Source: Salegentibacter holothuriorum
GTDB taxonomy: Bacteria; Bacteroidota; Bacteroidia; Flavobacteriales; Flavobacteriaceae
DNA: 64,000 nucleotides
Direction of reading: 5' to 3'
Assembly (NCBI RefSeq): GCF_900168045.1
Contig: NZ_FUYY01000001.1
Span: 1 to 64,000 of the forward strand
In this document: positions 46,689 through 56,500 of the stretch, in pieces
How positions within the stretch are numbered: position 1 is the stretch's first letter
Layout of the letters: each line of letters starts with the position of its first letter
Program-made: the position numbers and the translations under genes
Notes under the pieces: model-generated
Told to the model about the DNA's origin: nothing
Databases searched by the model: none
Seen by the model: only the letters and a program-made list of their open reading frames with translations

Positions 46689-48002
46689 CTAGTCCATTAT
46701 AAAATTAAACCCGGAGGTGATGATGCTGGAGCTAAAAGAAGTATCTCTATCATATTGATAGAATTTTAAATCTATACTTTTAAGTCCGAATTTCCAGATA
46801 TGGGCTTTTGTGAAAATATCTGTGTAGGAAATCCCAAAGCCAAATTGATTTGCATTGTATTCAGATAAGTCATAATCAGATGTGTAAAATTCATCAGTAG
46901 ACAAAGCGGTTTCATATGGTCTAAAATAATCTGCTGCTGTTTGATTGTAAAAGCGATAAGAGGGATACAGTGTAAACTTATCGGTAATTTTAATCGGAGC
47001 TTCAATACTTGCCGTATGCGAAGTTATGCCCCAATCATCAAAATAATACCTGTAAAAAGTTCTAAGCACAACAACCTCATTTAAGTACCAATTCAATCTT
47101 CCGCCAATTGCAACTTTAAATCTACTATCAGGTAGCTTCTCAACATCATCCGCTAGTTGGAAGTTATCTATAAAAGAATTTGGTACGTCACTAAAATAAA
47201 CCCGTTGGAAGGGGGTAGATAATAGTCCTTGTTGTTGTACGAAATCTAAAGCTAAAGATCCCTGAACATTTTTATGAAGTATTTGTGAAAAACCAAATCC
47301 TAAGGAATAAGAATTACGTCCTTCACTATCAAAAGGTGTGAAGTTGGGGTTGTAATTGGTGTTTCCGGTGATATTATTTCGGGTGAACAAAGGATTATTC
47401 AATCTATTGCCATTTTCTCCAAAAGGTCTTAACTCTATAGGATAAATAGCATTCCATGAATCAATATATACATTACCACTGATGCTTAGTTCTGTATTTT
47501 TTTCATTGAAAAGCCTTGTATAACTGCCGCCCAAGCCTGCCGAAAAATAATCATATTCGGTTGATACAGATAGTTTGGTAGACCAAATTTCATTTCGATC
47601 ATCAGAACTGTGACTATAGCTTCCTGTTACATTTCCCCATAAGTCACTGCGAGAAGCTCCTGATGATGCCTGAAATGGGTCTGCGGGACCATCGTCAAAA
47701 GGATCTATATTACTTGATGATGCTGAGGTGTAGGCAGAAACACCTGCATCAATAGTTAATATATCATCATCGTTAAGAGGTATAGAAACTACAAATGTGC
47801 CAGTAGCATCTGTTAATTCTTCGGTCCCAATACCGCCACTTACCGCTGCATTATCTCCATCCTGGGTATAATAGCTTGATAAGAAATCTATTTCGGTAGT
47901 TTCCAAAACTCGTTTTTTATACTCTGTGGTTGATCCTTCGGAAGTTTGCGAGTAGGATTTTACGAAAGCGATTAAACAAAAAATAATAATTATACGTTTC
48001 AT
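46689..48002 (-). CDS. DUF3570 outer-membrane-barrel-like protein
   Basis: A 437-residue protein with a signal peptide (about 1-19, VKSYSQ) and alternating beta-strand pattern to a C-terminal aromatic strand, consistent with an outer-membrane barrel; the family is DUF3570. A Ser/Thr-rich external segment (YTSASSSNIDPFDDGPADPF, then ASSGAS at about 112-117) resembles the flexible SGA[S/T] motifs modified by ApbE, which is an inference only. The frame is open to 48059, but ATG 48002 restores the signal peptide. It is the last gene of the Trx-ApbE-DUF4266-DUF3570 cassette. Confidence 0.87.
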   Translation of the reverse strand: MKRIIIIFCLIAFVKSYSQTSEGSTTEYKKRVLETTEIDFLSSYYTQDGDNAAVSGGIGTEELTDATGTFVVSIPLNDDDILTIDAGVSAYTSASSSNIDPFDDGPADPFQASSGASRSDLWGNVTGSYSHSSDDRNEIWSTKLSVSTEYDYFSAGLGGSYTRLFNEKNTELSISGNVYIDSWNAIYPIELRPFGENGNRLNNPLFTRNNITGNTNYNPNFTPFDSEGRNSYSLGFGFSQILHKNVQGSLALDFVQQQGLLSTPFQRVYFSDVPNSFIDNFQLADDVEKLPDSRFKVAIGGRLNWYLNEVVVLRTFYRYYFDDWGITSHTASIEAPIKITDKFTLYPSYRFYNQTAADYFRPYETALSTDEFYTSDYDLSEYNANQFGFGISYTDIFTKAHIWKFGLKSIDLKFYQYDRDTSFSSSIITSGFNFIMD

Positions 48003-48015
48003 TATTTTTATTTTA

Positions 48016-48228
48016 TCAATTACAGCCGCAGCCTCCACCTGTTTTCCCGCCATTGGCACCTACTGCCGCCTCACGATAAGAATGAGCCGTGGTCACATTA
48101 CGATCGGCTTTTTTTTCTGATAAGGTCATATCGGGATCATTGATATTTACTTTTTCGTATTCCTTTACTACCGCACAACTAAAAAGAGAGGTAGTTATAA
48201 AGGCCATTATTATATATCTCTTTATCAT
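48016..48228 (-). CDS. DUF4266 small lipoprotein
   Basis: A 70-residue lipoprotein: the signal ends in the lipobox SLFSC (Cys18), and the mature protein begins AVVKEYEKVNINDPDM, typical of DUF4266. It ends in a glycine-rich tail with Cys67-Gly-Cys69 (GGGCGCN), a likely metal- or disulfide-forming site. It overlaps the apbE stop by 4 nt and precedes DUF3570 by 13 nt, so the proteins should work together at the outer membrane. Confidence 0.88.
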   Translation of the reverse strand: MIKRYIIMAFITTSLFSCAVVKEYEKVNINDPDMTLSEKKADRNVTTAHSYREAAVGANGGKTGGGCGCN

Positions 48229-49205
48229 AACTTATCTATTTCTATATTCTTTGATTTTATAATATTCCCTTTATCATCAATAATGATATACTCTATTTGT
48301 GGTAATTGATTGATGCGGTCTAAACCTGCTTCCTGGCCCATGACAAAAACTGAGGTGGCTAAAGCATCAGCCAATTCTGCTTTTGGAGCAAAAACCGTTA
48401 CACTTATAATTCCGCTTGAAGGATATCCTGTTCTTGGATCTATTATGTGTGAAAATCGCTTGCCGTTGAGTTTTACATATTTTTCATAATTACCAGATGT
48501 CACAACTGCCCCGTTGCTAATAGGTAGCAAAGCAAATACTTTGTTCTTGTCCATTGGATTTGTGATGGCAACCTTCCATTCTTTACCATTAGGTTGCTTG
48601 CCCCAGGTATTCATATCTCCAGAGGCATTTATAATTCCTGAGGGGACTCCTTTTGAAATGAGTAAATCTTTGGCTTTATCGGCAGCATAACCTTTACCAA
48701 TAGCACCAAAGCCAATTTTCATTCCTTTTAGTCTAAGAAACACTGTGCTATTATCTTTATTTAAAATTATGTTTTGGAACCCAACTTTTTCAACCGATGC
48801 TGTAATTTCGGCAGGAGAAGGCATTTGTTTCATGCTTCCATCAAACTTCCAAATATGATCCATGGATGCGTAGCTAATGTCAAAAGCTCCATCTGTAAGT
48901 TTTGAAATACCGATGGAACGTTCTATCAGTTCAAAAAGTTCTGCATCTACCTTTACGGGTTTAATTCCTGCATTTAGGTTTATTCCTGATGTTTGCGATT
49001 TGGCATCCCAGGAGGAAATGAGCTTCTCTATCCTCGTGATTTCTGTAATTGCAGTAGCGATATGTTTATTAGCTTCAACAGAGTCTTTTGCAACTACTGT
49101 GATATCAAAACGACTACCCATAAGTTTGAGTGTTCGTTTATAAGGCTGTTGCGCTATAGAATAAAGCGTAACAAAGCTTAATAATATAGTAAATATATAC
49201 TTCAA
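48225..49205 (-). CDS. apbE: FAD:protein FMN transferase
   Basis: Attaches FMN covalently to Ser/Thr of exported proteins, using FAD. The 326-residue protein has a signal peptide (about 1-18), the substrate region SWDAKSQTSGIN, GFGAIGKGYAADKAK (about 160-174), INASGDMNTWG and DPRTGYPSSG, all ApbE hallmarks. Its target is not a neighbouring Nqr/Rnf subunit; the only neighbours are thioredoxin, DUF4266 and DUF3570, which points to a dedicated envelope redox system. It starts 2 nt after the thioredoxin gene. Confidence 0.94.
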   Translation of the reverse strand: MKYIFTILLSFVTLYSIAQQPYKRTLKLMGSRFDITVVAKDSVEANKHIATAITEITRIEKLISSWDAKSQTSGINLNAGIKPVKVDAELFELIERSIGISKLTDGAFDISYASMDHIWKFDGSMKQMPSPAEITASVEKVGFQNIILNKDNSTVFLRLKGMKIGFGAIGKGYAADKAKDLLISKGVPSGIINASGDMNTWGKQPNGKEWKVAITNPMDKNKVFALLPISNGAVVTSGNYEKYVKLNGKRFSHIIDPRTGYPSSGIISVTVFAPKAELADALATSVFVMGQEAGLDRINQLPQIEYIIIDDKGNIIKSKNIEIDKL

Positions 49206-49207
49206 AA

Positions 49208-49648
49208 TTATTCGGTAAAAGCGTTTAACTCTTTAATGTACTGCTCTGGAGTGGTCTTTTTATAACCTGTTTTTCCTAAAACATTGCCATTAGCGTCTAA
49301 AACAACAACAAAAGGGAAAATACCGTTACTGTTGTAGGTTTCTGCTAATTTTGCGTTTGCCTTTGCTTGTGTTTCTGATAGGGAATTTTCTCTTTTTCGA
49401 GGGAAATCTGCCTGCAACATCACATAATGTTCTGATGCATATTTCTTAAAAGCTGCTGTACTCCATACCTGGCGGTCTAACTTTATGCAAGGTGCACACC
49501 AATCAGATCCCTGAAAAACAAGAACGATGGGTTTATCTTCTGTTGAAGCTGTTTTCTTGGCTTTTTCAAAATCTGTTTGCCATTCCTGGGCGTATATTGT
49601 GCTTAGATTTAGTAAAACAACTACTAGTATTAATATTTTCTTTTTCAT
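49208..49648 (-). CDS. Periplasmic thioredoxin-family protein
   Basis: A 146-residue protein with a signal peptide ending near TIYAQ (residue 21) and a thioredoxin fold of the DUF255/thioredoxin_7 type. The redox pair is Cys51-Ala-Pro-Cys54 (GSDWCAPCIKLD), and the cis-Pro loop is IFPFVVVLDANG. It is first in the cassette and may reduce cysteines of the DUF4266 tail or a flavoprotein partner. Confidence 0.9.
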   Translation of the reverse strand: MKKKILILVVVLLNLSTIYAQEWQTDFEKAKKTASTEDKPIVLVFQGSDWCAPCIKLDRQVWSTAAFKKYASEHYVMLQADFPRKRENSLSETQAKANAKLAETYNSNGIFPFVVVLDANGNVLGKTGYKKTTPEQYIKELNAFTE

Positions 49649-49807
49649 TTCTAGAGATTTATTATTTTAAAACGTTTCCATCTTTTCTTTCGTATTGACC
49701 CTTTTAAGAGTTTTTGGCAATACCAGCGCTTTAATTATTTTAAATACTGTTGTAGCTCCAAAACCATTTATAGCCGGGAGATGACCTAGCTCAAAATAGG
49801 CTTTATA

Positions 49808-51196
49808 CTACTTATTTGCATATATTTTATTTTTGCTATTAAAATCTAAAAGTTTAAGATTTTTAGTTACAGACTCCTCAATTTTATCATAATCTTTGTT
49901 TTTGATGATAACTTTAAAAGTTTCATTTTCAGCGGTTTTGCTCTTTAAATTTTCAATTGAAATATTCTGTATTTCACCCTTGCTATAAAACTGACTTGAA
50001 TAGCTTTTACTGCCTAAGTAATAGATATTTCCGTCAAAATCTTCAATATTCTGTAGAAGGTATTTATCAGTTTTACTATAAAATTCTAAATTATTACTCA
50101 CAAGACTAAATATCGTAGTAGCAACTACCAAACCCGGGAAAATTAAACTTACAACAATGATTGTCTTTTTCATTTTTATTTCTGCCCAGTAATAGTCTAT
50201 GAGCAGGGCAATAGGTACAATAGAAGGTAGGATATAAGTATGGATCAAACTTTTGGAGAATGTAAAGAAAAAGGGCGTCCATAGTAGCCAGAGCAAAAGA
50301 AAGAAAACCCACCTATCCTTTATTAAGCTGTTTTTACGTTTCCAGAGTTTTACTGCTAATATTTGTATCCAGGGAAATGCAAATGCAAAGAGAAATAACC
50401 ATATAATGCCAAGAGGCTGAGATTTGGCAAACCCATATTTATCGCCATCCCAACTGGAGTCAAAAAATCGTTTAAAATGTTCTCCAACAATAAAATATTC
50501 TAAAAAACCATTGGTATTCATTTCTGCCAAATAATACCATGGAACTGTAATTGCTAAAGTTAAAAGTGAACCTGAAATTAAAGGAATTTGTTTAAAAAAT
50601 TTCTTGTATTCTTTAAAATAGATGACCCAGATAAAAATGGGAGGCACTGTTAAAACTAAAACAAGAGGTCCCTTGCTTAAAAGTCCTATCCCTATAAATG
50701 CAAATATCAAATAATCCCAATAGCTTAATTTATCACGATTTATTGCTTTCCAAAAACTCAAAAAAATTAAAGCCACTGAGAAAGAAAGTATAGTATCTGT
50801 TGAAACTACTCCAGTATGGAGTAAAAATTCTGGAATAGTCATTAATACAAATCCCGAAAAATAAATAGCGTTTTTATTTTTTACGAACCTTGTTATAACA
50901 ATAATGAGGAAAAAGCCAGCCAGAAGATAAGGTAAGCGCACGGCAAACTCATTAACACCAAAAACCTTCATGCTCAAAGCCGATAACCACGTAGATAATG
51001 GGGGTTTTGCCCAAAAAGGAACACCGTAATCAATTTGAGGAGTAATCCAGTTGCCGGTTTCCTGCATTATTCTAGCAATCTCAGCATACCTGGCTTCAGT
51101 TTTGTCCATCAAAGGAACATAAGCGTTTAGGATAGCCCGAAGAATGAATAAAATTACAATACCAGAAAGATATATATACTTACTTTTAAATTTCAC
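49808..51196 (-). CDS. GT39/ArnT-like membrane glycosyltransferase (element-borne)
   Basis: A 462-residue GT-C enzyme with about ten hydrophobic helices. The first loop holds MDKTEARYAEIARIM (about 29-43) and PFWAKPPLSTWLSA, the ArnT/PMT signature. It would transfer a lipid-linked sugar in the periplasm, most plausibly to lipid A or another surface lipid. It overlaps its GT2 partner by 11 nt and lies at the end of the metal-efflux operon. It is shorter than the chromosomal homologue at 21972 and lacks its soluble tail. Confidence 0.87.
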   Translation of the reverse strand: MKFKSKYIYLSGIVILFILRAILNAYVPLMDKTEARYAEIARIMQETGNWITPQIDYGVPFWAKPPLSTWLSALSMKVFGVNEFAVRLPYLLAGFFLIIVITRFVKNKNAIYFSGFVLMTIPEFLLHTGVVSTDTILSFSVALIFLSFWKAINRDKLSYWDYLIFAFIGIGLLSKGPLVLVLTVPPIFIWVIYFKEYKKFFKQIPLISGSLLTLAITVPWYYLAEMNTNGFLEYFIVGEHFKRFFDSSWDGDKYGFAKSQPLGIIWLFLFAFAFPWIQILAVKLWKRKNSLIKDRWVFFLLLWLLWTPFFFTFSKSLIHTYILPSIVPIALLIDYYWAEIKMKKTIIVVSLIFPGLVVATTIFSLVSNNLEFYSKTDKYLLQNIEDFDGNIYYLGSKSYSSQFYSKGEIQNISIENLKSKTAENETFKVIIKNKDYDKIEESVTKNLKLLDFNSKNKIYANK

Positions 51197-51914
51197 GGTA
51201 TTGCTTTTTTATGAGATAAAAATCGAACCACATTTTAAAAAAGTAGGAGAGTTTAACCTTAGATCCGCCAGCATCTATCCAGGAATTCAAAGGAATTTCT
51301 ACAGACATTTGATTTAATTCATTTCGAGTATAAAGATTTATAATTCGAAAAAATATTTCAACATCAAACAACCACTTAGAGATAAAACTTTCCTCAAACA
51401 CTGGTTTGGCCAATTTAGCATCAAAAACCTTGCATCCACATTGGGTGTCATAAACTGGAATATGTAATAAATTAGATATTAGGGTTGCTACAAACCTACC
51501 CGAATAATGTCTAAATTGAGACCTTATAATTATGTTATCAATTTTTGAAATCCTTGAGCCAAAAGCGAATAAGATATCTTTGGTTACCAATTTAGAAATA
51601 GATATACATTCTTCTAACGAAACAGATAAGTCGGCATCTAAATAGGCGATTCTGTCAAATTTTAATCCCTTGTCTAAACTATATAGCATACCTTTTCTAA
51701 TTGCTTCTCCTTTACCATTGTTTTGTTTGGATATACAGATATGAACTTGCGATTTAAACAAATCCTGAATTTCTTTTAAAATAGATAACGTATTATCTGT
51801 TGAGCCATCTTCTGAAAAGACCAGGCTTACACCTGGAGTATTTTTCAAAAAATTGATAAAAGCATGTTTATCAATTTTATTGAACTCATTATAACAAGGT
51901 ATTACAATAATCAT
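51186..51914 (-). CDS. Family 2 glycosyltransferase (polyprenyl-phosphate sugar synthase-like, element-borne)
   Basis: A 242-residue GT-A enzyme of the dolichyl-phosphate glucose/ALG5 type: starts IIVIPCYNE, has FSEDGSTDNT (about 33-42) and AYLDADLSVSLEE (about 91-103), and a QCGCKVF segment near 160. It probably makes the polyprenyl-phosphate sugar used by the overlapping GT39. It is 50 nt downstream of the small membrane-protein gene of the efflux operon. Confidence 0.88.
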   Translation of the reverse strand: MIIVIPCYNEFNKIDKHAFINFLKNTPGVSLVFSEDGSTDNTLSILKEIQDLFKSQVHICISKQNNGKGEAIRKGMLYSLDKGLKFDRIAYLDADLSVSLEECISISKLVTKDILFAFGSRISKIDNIIIRSQFRHYSGRFVATLISNLLHIPVYDTQCGCKVFDAKLAKPVFEESFISKWLFDVEIFFRIINLYTRNELNQMSVEIPLNSWIDAGGSKVKLSYFFKMWFDFYLIKKQYREI

Positions 51915-51964
51915 TTCATTTCAATAATAGTTAGAGCTTATAAGCGCATTGTTTTATAACGTTC

Positions 51965-52441
51965 TTACTCCTCATACTTATCTAAAGGAATCATTTTAGC
52001 ATCGTTTCGAATCTCAGAGTGTCTAATTTCACCACCACTTGAGCCTACATATGTGGCTAATACTCCATCAACTAATGCTATCAACAAACATAAAATCATG
52101 AGGTACTTAGTAAATTTCATTTTTTTTAATTCCAAAATGAAGGTGAGCAGTGATAAACCTCCTAGAATCAAGGTTAGGGTATAAAAAGTTTCTGCATATT
52201 CTTCATGTGTATGGATAAGGGTTTCGCTGATACCTTCCAGGTTTTCTATTACTTCTTCTGCTCCCTCTCCCGTGTAGAAAGCTGCAATAGAAGTTGTGGC
52301 ACTAAAGATGAAAATCCCCAATGCAGTAAGTTTTACTTCTGCCTTATTGAAAACTAATCCTGCAATAAGAACAAGTATTCCAATCAATAATCCCACAATG
52401 GGTAGATGATTGACGATTAAATGATAATGTGCATCGTTCAT
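51965..52441 (-). CDS. Four-helix membrane protein of the metal-efflux operon
   Basis: A 158-residue membrane protein with helices near 9-30, 36-54, 82-100 and 108-128; it begins MNDAHYHLIVNHLPIVG, resembling the N-terminal histidine motif of DUF2231-type proteins. Several His (5, 7, 12 and HTHEEY around 77) could bind metal or haem. It starts 3 nt after the adaptor stop codon, so it is very likely co-translated with the efflux pump. Function unknown. Confidence 0.7.
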   Translation of the reverse strand: MNDAHYHLIVNHLPIVGLLIGILVLIAGLVFNKAEVKLTALGIFIFSATTSIAAFYTGEGAEEVIENLEGISETLIHTHEEYAETFYTLTLILGGLSLLTFILELKKMKFTKYLMILCLLIALVDGVLATYVGSSGGEIRHSEIRNDAKMIPLDKYEE

Positions 52442-52444
52442 GAT

Positions 52445-53590
52445 TTATTCTGTTATTAAGGTAAAAGCACCTTTGGTTAAAAACTGGTCATCTTGCTTAA
52501 AGTCGGAACTGTTTTTAATGATGGTAAAATCACCAAAATCGTCTCCCGGTAAAACCTCACGACGTTTAAAAATGTAGTTGCTATCCGTTTTTTTATCTAA
52601 AACCAGCACGTAATAGGTATCTTCCAATGAAACGATACTTTCTGTAGGTAGTGCTTTTTCTTCCTTTTTATCGGTAATGATCTGGGCTTGTACAAACATT
52701 CCCGTGGCAAAACTGTTCTTTTTTTTCTCATCCTTAAAATGTCCATGTACTTTCACAGTTCTTTTTTCTTCATTTATAGAGGTACCTACCAAATGTACCT
52801 TGCCCTCAATGGTATCGGCATTGGCTTCAGGAATGCTAAACCTTATATCCTGGCCTTTTTTGATTTTCATCACATCTTTTTCAAAGACGTTTAGTTCAAT
52901 ATGCAAATGGTCACGATCTATGATTTGCATAAACTCATCTGCTGCCGAAACGTACATCCCGTTATTGATCTTCATTTCGGTAATACTTCCAGAAATAGGT
53001 GCATAGATGCGAATAGTTGAAGATATATTGCCGTTTTCAACCGTTTCCGGGTTTAAATTCAGCATTTGTAATTTTTTGCGAAGAGCTTGATATTTGGCCA
53101 GGTTACGTTTATATTCGCTTTCGGATTTGAGAAAATTTCTTTCAGAAGTGATTTTTTCCTCCAGAAGTGTTTTCTGTCTTTGGTATTCAGATTTTAAATA
53201 GTTCATTTGCTGCATTGCATCCAGATAATCCTGCTGCATTTGCACATAATCTGGGTTTTCCAGGCTTACCAGAAATTGCCCTTTCTTAACTTCATCACCA
53301 ATAAGCAAAGGAGTTTCTCTAACATATCCGTCGGCAAAAGAACTCACCATGGCCTTATTTTCTGGCGGGACATCTATCATACCGGTAGTTTCAACACTTA
53401 CCGGAAAGCTGTTTTCTTTAATTTTCCCCAATTCCATATCACTGCCTTCAAATTGCGCAAAGCTTAATTGTATGCCGCCATCGCTGGAATTAGTGGTCGC
53501 TTCCTCACTATTTTCTTTTTCTGAATCTCCGCAGGAAGACATGAATAGTACGGCAAGAAGTATAAATATAGATTTTAAATTATTTGTCAT
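52445..53590 (-). CDS. CzcB/CusB-like RND periplasmic adaptor
   Basis: A 381-residue membrane-fusion lipoprotein: the signal ends in the lipobox MSSC (Cys20), followed by a low-complexity acidic linker, a lipoyl-like barrel (about 80-110 and 190-225), an alpha-hairpin (about 115-180, QQDYLDAMQQMNYLKSEYQRQ) and beta-barrel/membrane-proximal domains. It connects the inner-membrane pump to the outer-membrane channel. It lies 9 nt after the czcA-czcC fusion gene. Confidence 0.92.
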   Translation of the reverse strand: MTNNLKSIFILLAVLFMSSCGDSEKENSEEATTNSSDGGIQLSFAQFEGSDMELGKIKENSFPVSVETTGMIDVPPENKAMVSSFADGYVRETPLLIGDEVKKGQFLVSLENPDYVQMQQDYLDAMQQMNYLKSEYQRQKTLLEEKITSERNFLKSESEYKRNLAKYQALRKKLQMLNLNPETVENGNISSTIRIYAPISGSITEMKINNGMYVSAADEFMQIIDRDHLHIELNVFEKDVMKIKKGQDIRFSIPEANADTIEGKVHLVGTSINEEKRTVKVHGHFKDEKKKNSFATGMFVQAQIITDKKEEKALPTESIVSLEDTYYVLVLDKKTDSNYIFKRREVLPGDDFGDFTIIKNSSDFKQDDQFLTKGAFTLITE

Positions 53591-53599
53591 GAGATCAGC

Positions 53600-56500
53600 T
53601 TATAAGGTTAAATAATTTATCTGGAGTACGGTTTGGTTATACGCGTTCAGGTTTTCGTAATACGAAAGAATGATATTATAGGAGTTTTCAAGACTCTGGA
53701 TATATTCAAAAAAATCTATCTCCCCGTTCTTATAGCTTAAATTTGCTGTTTTTATAATTTCTTCAGAAAGGCCTTTTCCTTCATTTTCATAATAGGAAAG
53801 CGCTTGCTGATGCTTATTTAGTTGTTGAAGAAGTTGCTTGTATGCTGAATTCAATCTTATTTCATAATCTGCAGTTTCCTGCTCGGCCGCCTGTCTCGCA
53901 ATATTTGCAGCTTTTATTTTCGAAGAATTCCCGAAGAACAAAAGTGGAATATGAACGCCAACCTGATAGCCTTTTAAAGGAGTATCTATAACATCATTAT
54001 TAAATTGAAAGTAACTTAAACTGATATCGGGCAGCAGATTTTGCTTTTCCAGTGCAGCCCGGGCCTGGAAAAAATCATTACGATTTTGGTATAATTCCAA
54101 ACCGGGATTACTCTGAATTTCTAAGTTTGTAATGCTTAGCTTTTCTAATGGAACCTTTTTTATAATAATTTCCAGATCAGTATTGATTAATGGTTTCAGT
54201 TTTTCGAAAGAAATACCAAGCTCATTCTGCGCTTGCTTTAATTGAGTTTCCAACTGCTTTTGTTTAGCTCTTGCAGTTATCTTTTCCAGGTAATTAGTTT
54301 CGCCCAGTTCAAATCTTCTTTTAGCGGCATAAGCAAATTTTTGATACAAACTATCCAGATCTTCATATACAGCAATCCTGGCTTTTTCATATTGCAGCTG
54401 ATAATATACTCGTGAGACTTCCTGTTCCAGGTTTAACTGCTTTAGCTTAAAGGTGCTTTGTTCCTGCTTAAAACTAGTTTTAAAGACTTTCTTACGTGCA
54501 AAGTATACAGTGGGAAAATTAAAAAGCTGGCGCACGCCTAGAACATCAAGTGATTGATCGCCTGCACGGTTGCTCTCGTCATTTCCAAAATAAGCTTCTG
54601 TTTTGTCAAAAGTAAAGGCACTTCCAACAAGTGCATCGGCTTCATCAACCCGTAGAGAAGAGGCCTGGAGGCCAAAATTGTTTTCAAATGCCATTTTCTT
54701 CAATTCTTCTACATTTTCAATAGTAGTGATCTTAGTTTCCTGTGAAAAACCTGAAAAACCAACCAATAATAGAAGAATAGTTAAAGGCTTTACACGAAGC
54801 TTATCTTTGGACTTTCCCTTATTCTTTTTCTCTTTATTAAAGATGGAATATATTACCGGTAATACGATTAACGTAAGCAGGGTAGAGGTGATCAAGCCGC
54901 CAATTACCACCGTAGCCAGGGGACGTTGTACTTCTGCACCTGCACCGGTCGAAATGGCCATTGGTAAAAAACCTAAAGCTGCGGCAGATGCTGTTAGCAA
55001 TACAGCACGTAACCTGTTCTGTGCTCCATTTACAATAAGATCATCATCATTTTTCATTCCCTCTTCTCTTAACTCTTTAAATTGTTCTATTAGTACGATC
55101 CCGTTTAGCACGGCAATACCAAATAGAGCGATAAATCCAACTCCGGCAGAGATACTAAAAGGCATTCCACGTAGCCATAGCAATAGAACTCCTCCTACTG
55201 CAGCTAATGGAATAGCTGAAAATATCATTAGTGCTTCTCTAAAGGTTCCAAAAGCGAAATACAAAAGGATAAAAATGAGCACCAATGCGATGGGAACGGC
55301 AATTTTTAGGCGTGAGGTGGCACTTTGTAAATTCTCAAATTGTCCGCCATAAGTGATGCTATACCCGGGAGGTAAACTAATATTGGCATCTATAGTTGTA
55401 CTTATCTTATTTACAACAGTTTGTAAATCACTATCTCTTACGTTTATTCCAACTACAATACGCCTTTGGGTATTATCACGAGAAATTTTCGCGGCTCCCT
55501 TTTGGTAAGTAATATCTGCCAGTTCGCTTAGAGGAACCTTTTCTCCAGAAGGAGTATCTACATAAAGGTTCTTTAAATTAGAAATGTCCTGACGTCTGTC
55601 TTTTTGCAGTCTTAGCACCATATCGAAACGTTTCTCCCCTTCAAATACACTTCCCATGGTTGCTCCTGAAAAGCCCATGGTAATAATTTTATTTAGATCT
55701 GCTATGTTAAGGCCGTAGCGCGCAATCTTTTCACGCTTGTAGTTTACGTTCATCTGCGGAAGACCCACAATTTTTTCAACGACCACGTCTGAAGCTCCTT
55801 CTACATCCTTGATGAGATTTTTGATCTTTTGTGCTTTGGTATTTAATATATCCAGGTTTTCCCCAAAGATCTTCACGGCAATATCGGCACGAACCCCGGT
55901 GATCAATTCATTAAAACGCATTTCTATGGGCTGGGTGAATTCGATTTCTATTCCCGGAATTATAGCCAAAGCTTCTTTAAACCTATCAGCCAGCTCATCT
56001 TTTGAATCAGCCGAAACCCATTCACCTTTCGGTTTTAGTGAAACAATAACATCACTTTCTTCCATAGACATCGGGTCGGTAGGAACTTCTGCTGCACCTA
56101 TACGGCTTACTACCTGGTCTACTTCTGGAAAGCTGTCAATAAGTATATTTTCAATTCTTGTGGTAGTTTCAATGGTTTTACTTAGGGAAGTACCGGTCTT
56201 TAAGACAGGTTGAATTACAAAATCACCTTCATCTAACTGCGGAATAAATTCACCGCCCATTCTACTGTAAATAAAGCCTGAAATTAAAAGCAGTATAACA
56301 GCCATTCCTAGTACCAGTTTTTTTCGGCTTAGTGCCCAAATAATTGAAGGTTTGTATATTCGGTTTAAAAATTTGATGAGCCTAACAGATATATTTTTTT
56401 CTGAAGGTTCTTTTGATTTTAAAAATAGTGCCGAGGCTACCGGGACATAAGTGAGACAGAAGATCATTGCTCCAATCAATGCGAAACTAAAAGTAAGAGC

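Noticed and set aside
46601-46702. 33-codon frame starting MKNIEMLQEYMIEIF
   Set aside because: Short, overlaps the DUF3570 3' end, and has no family signal; it could be a fragment but nothing supports translation.
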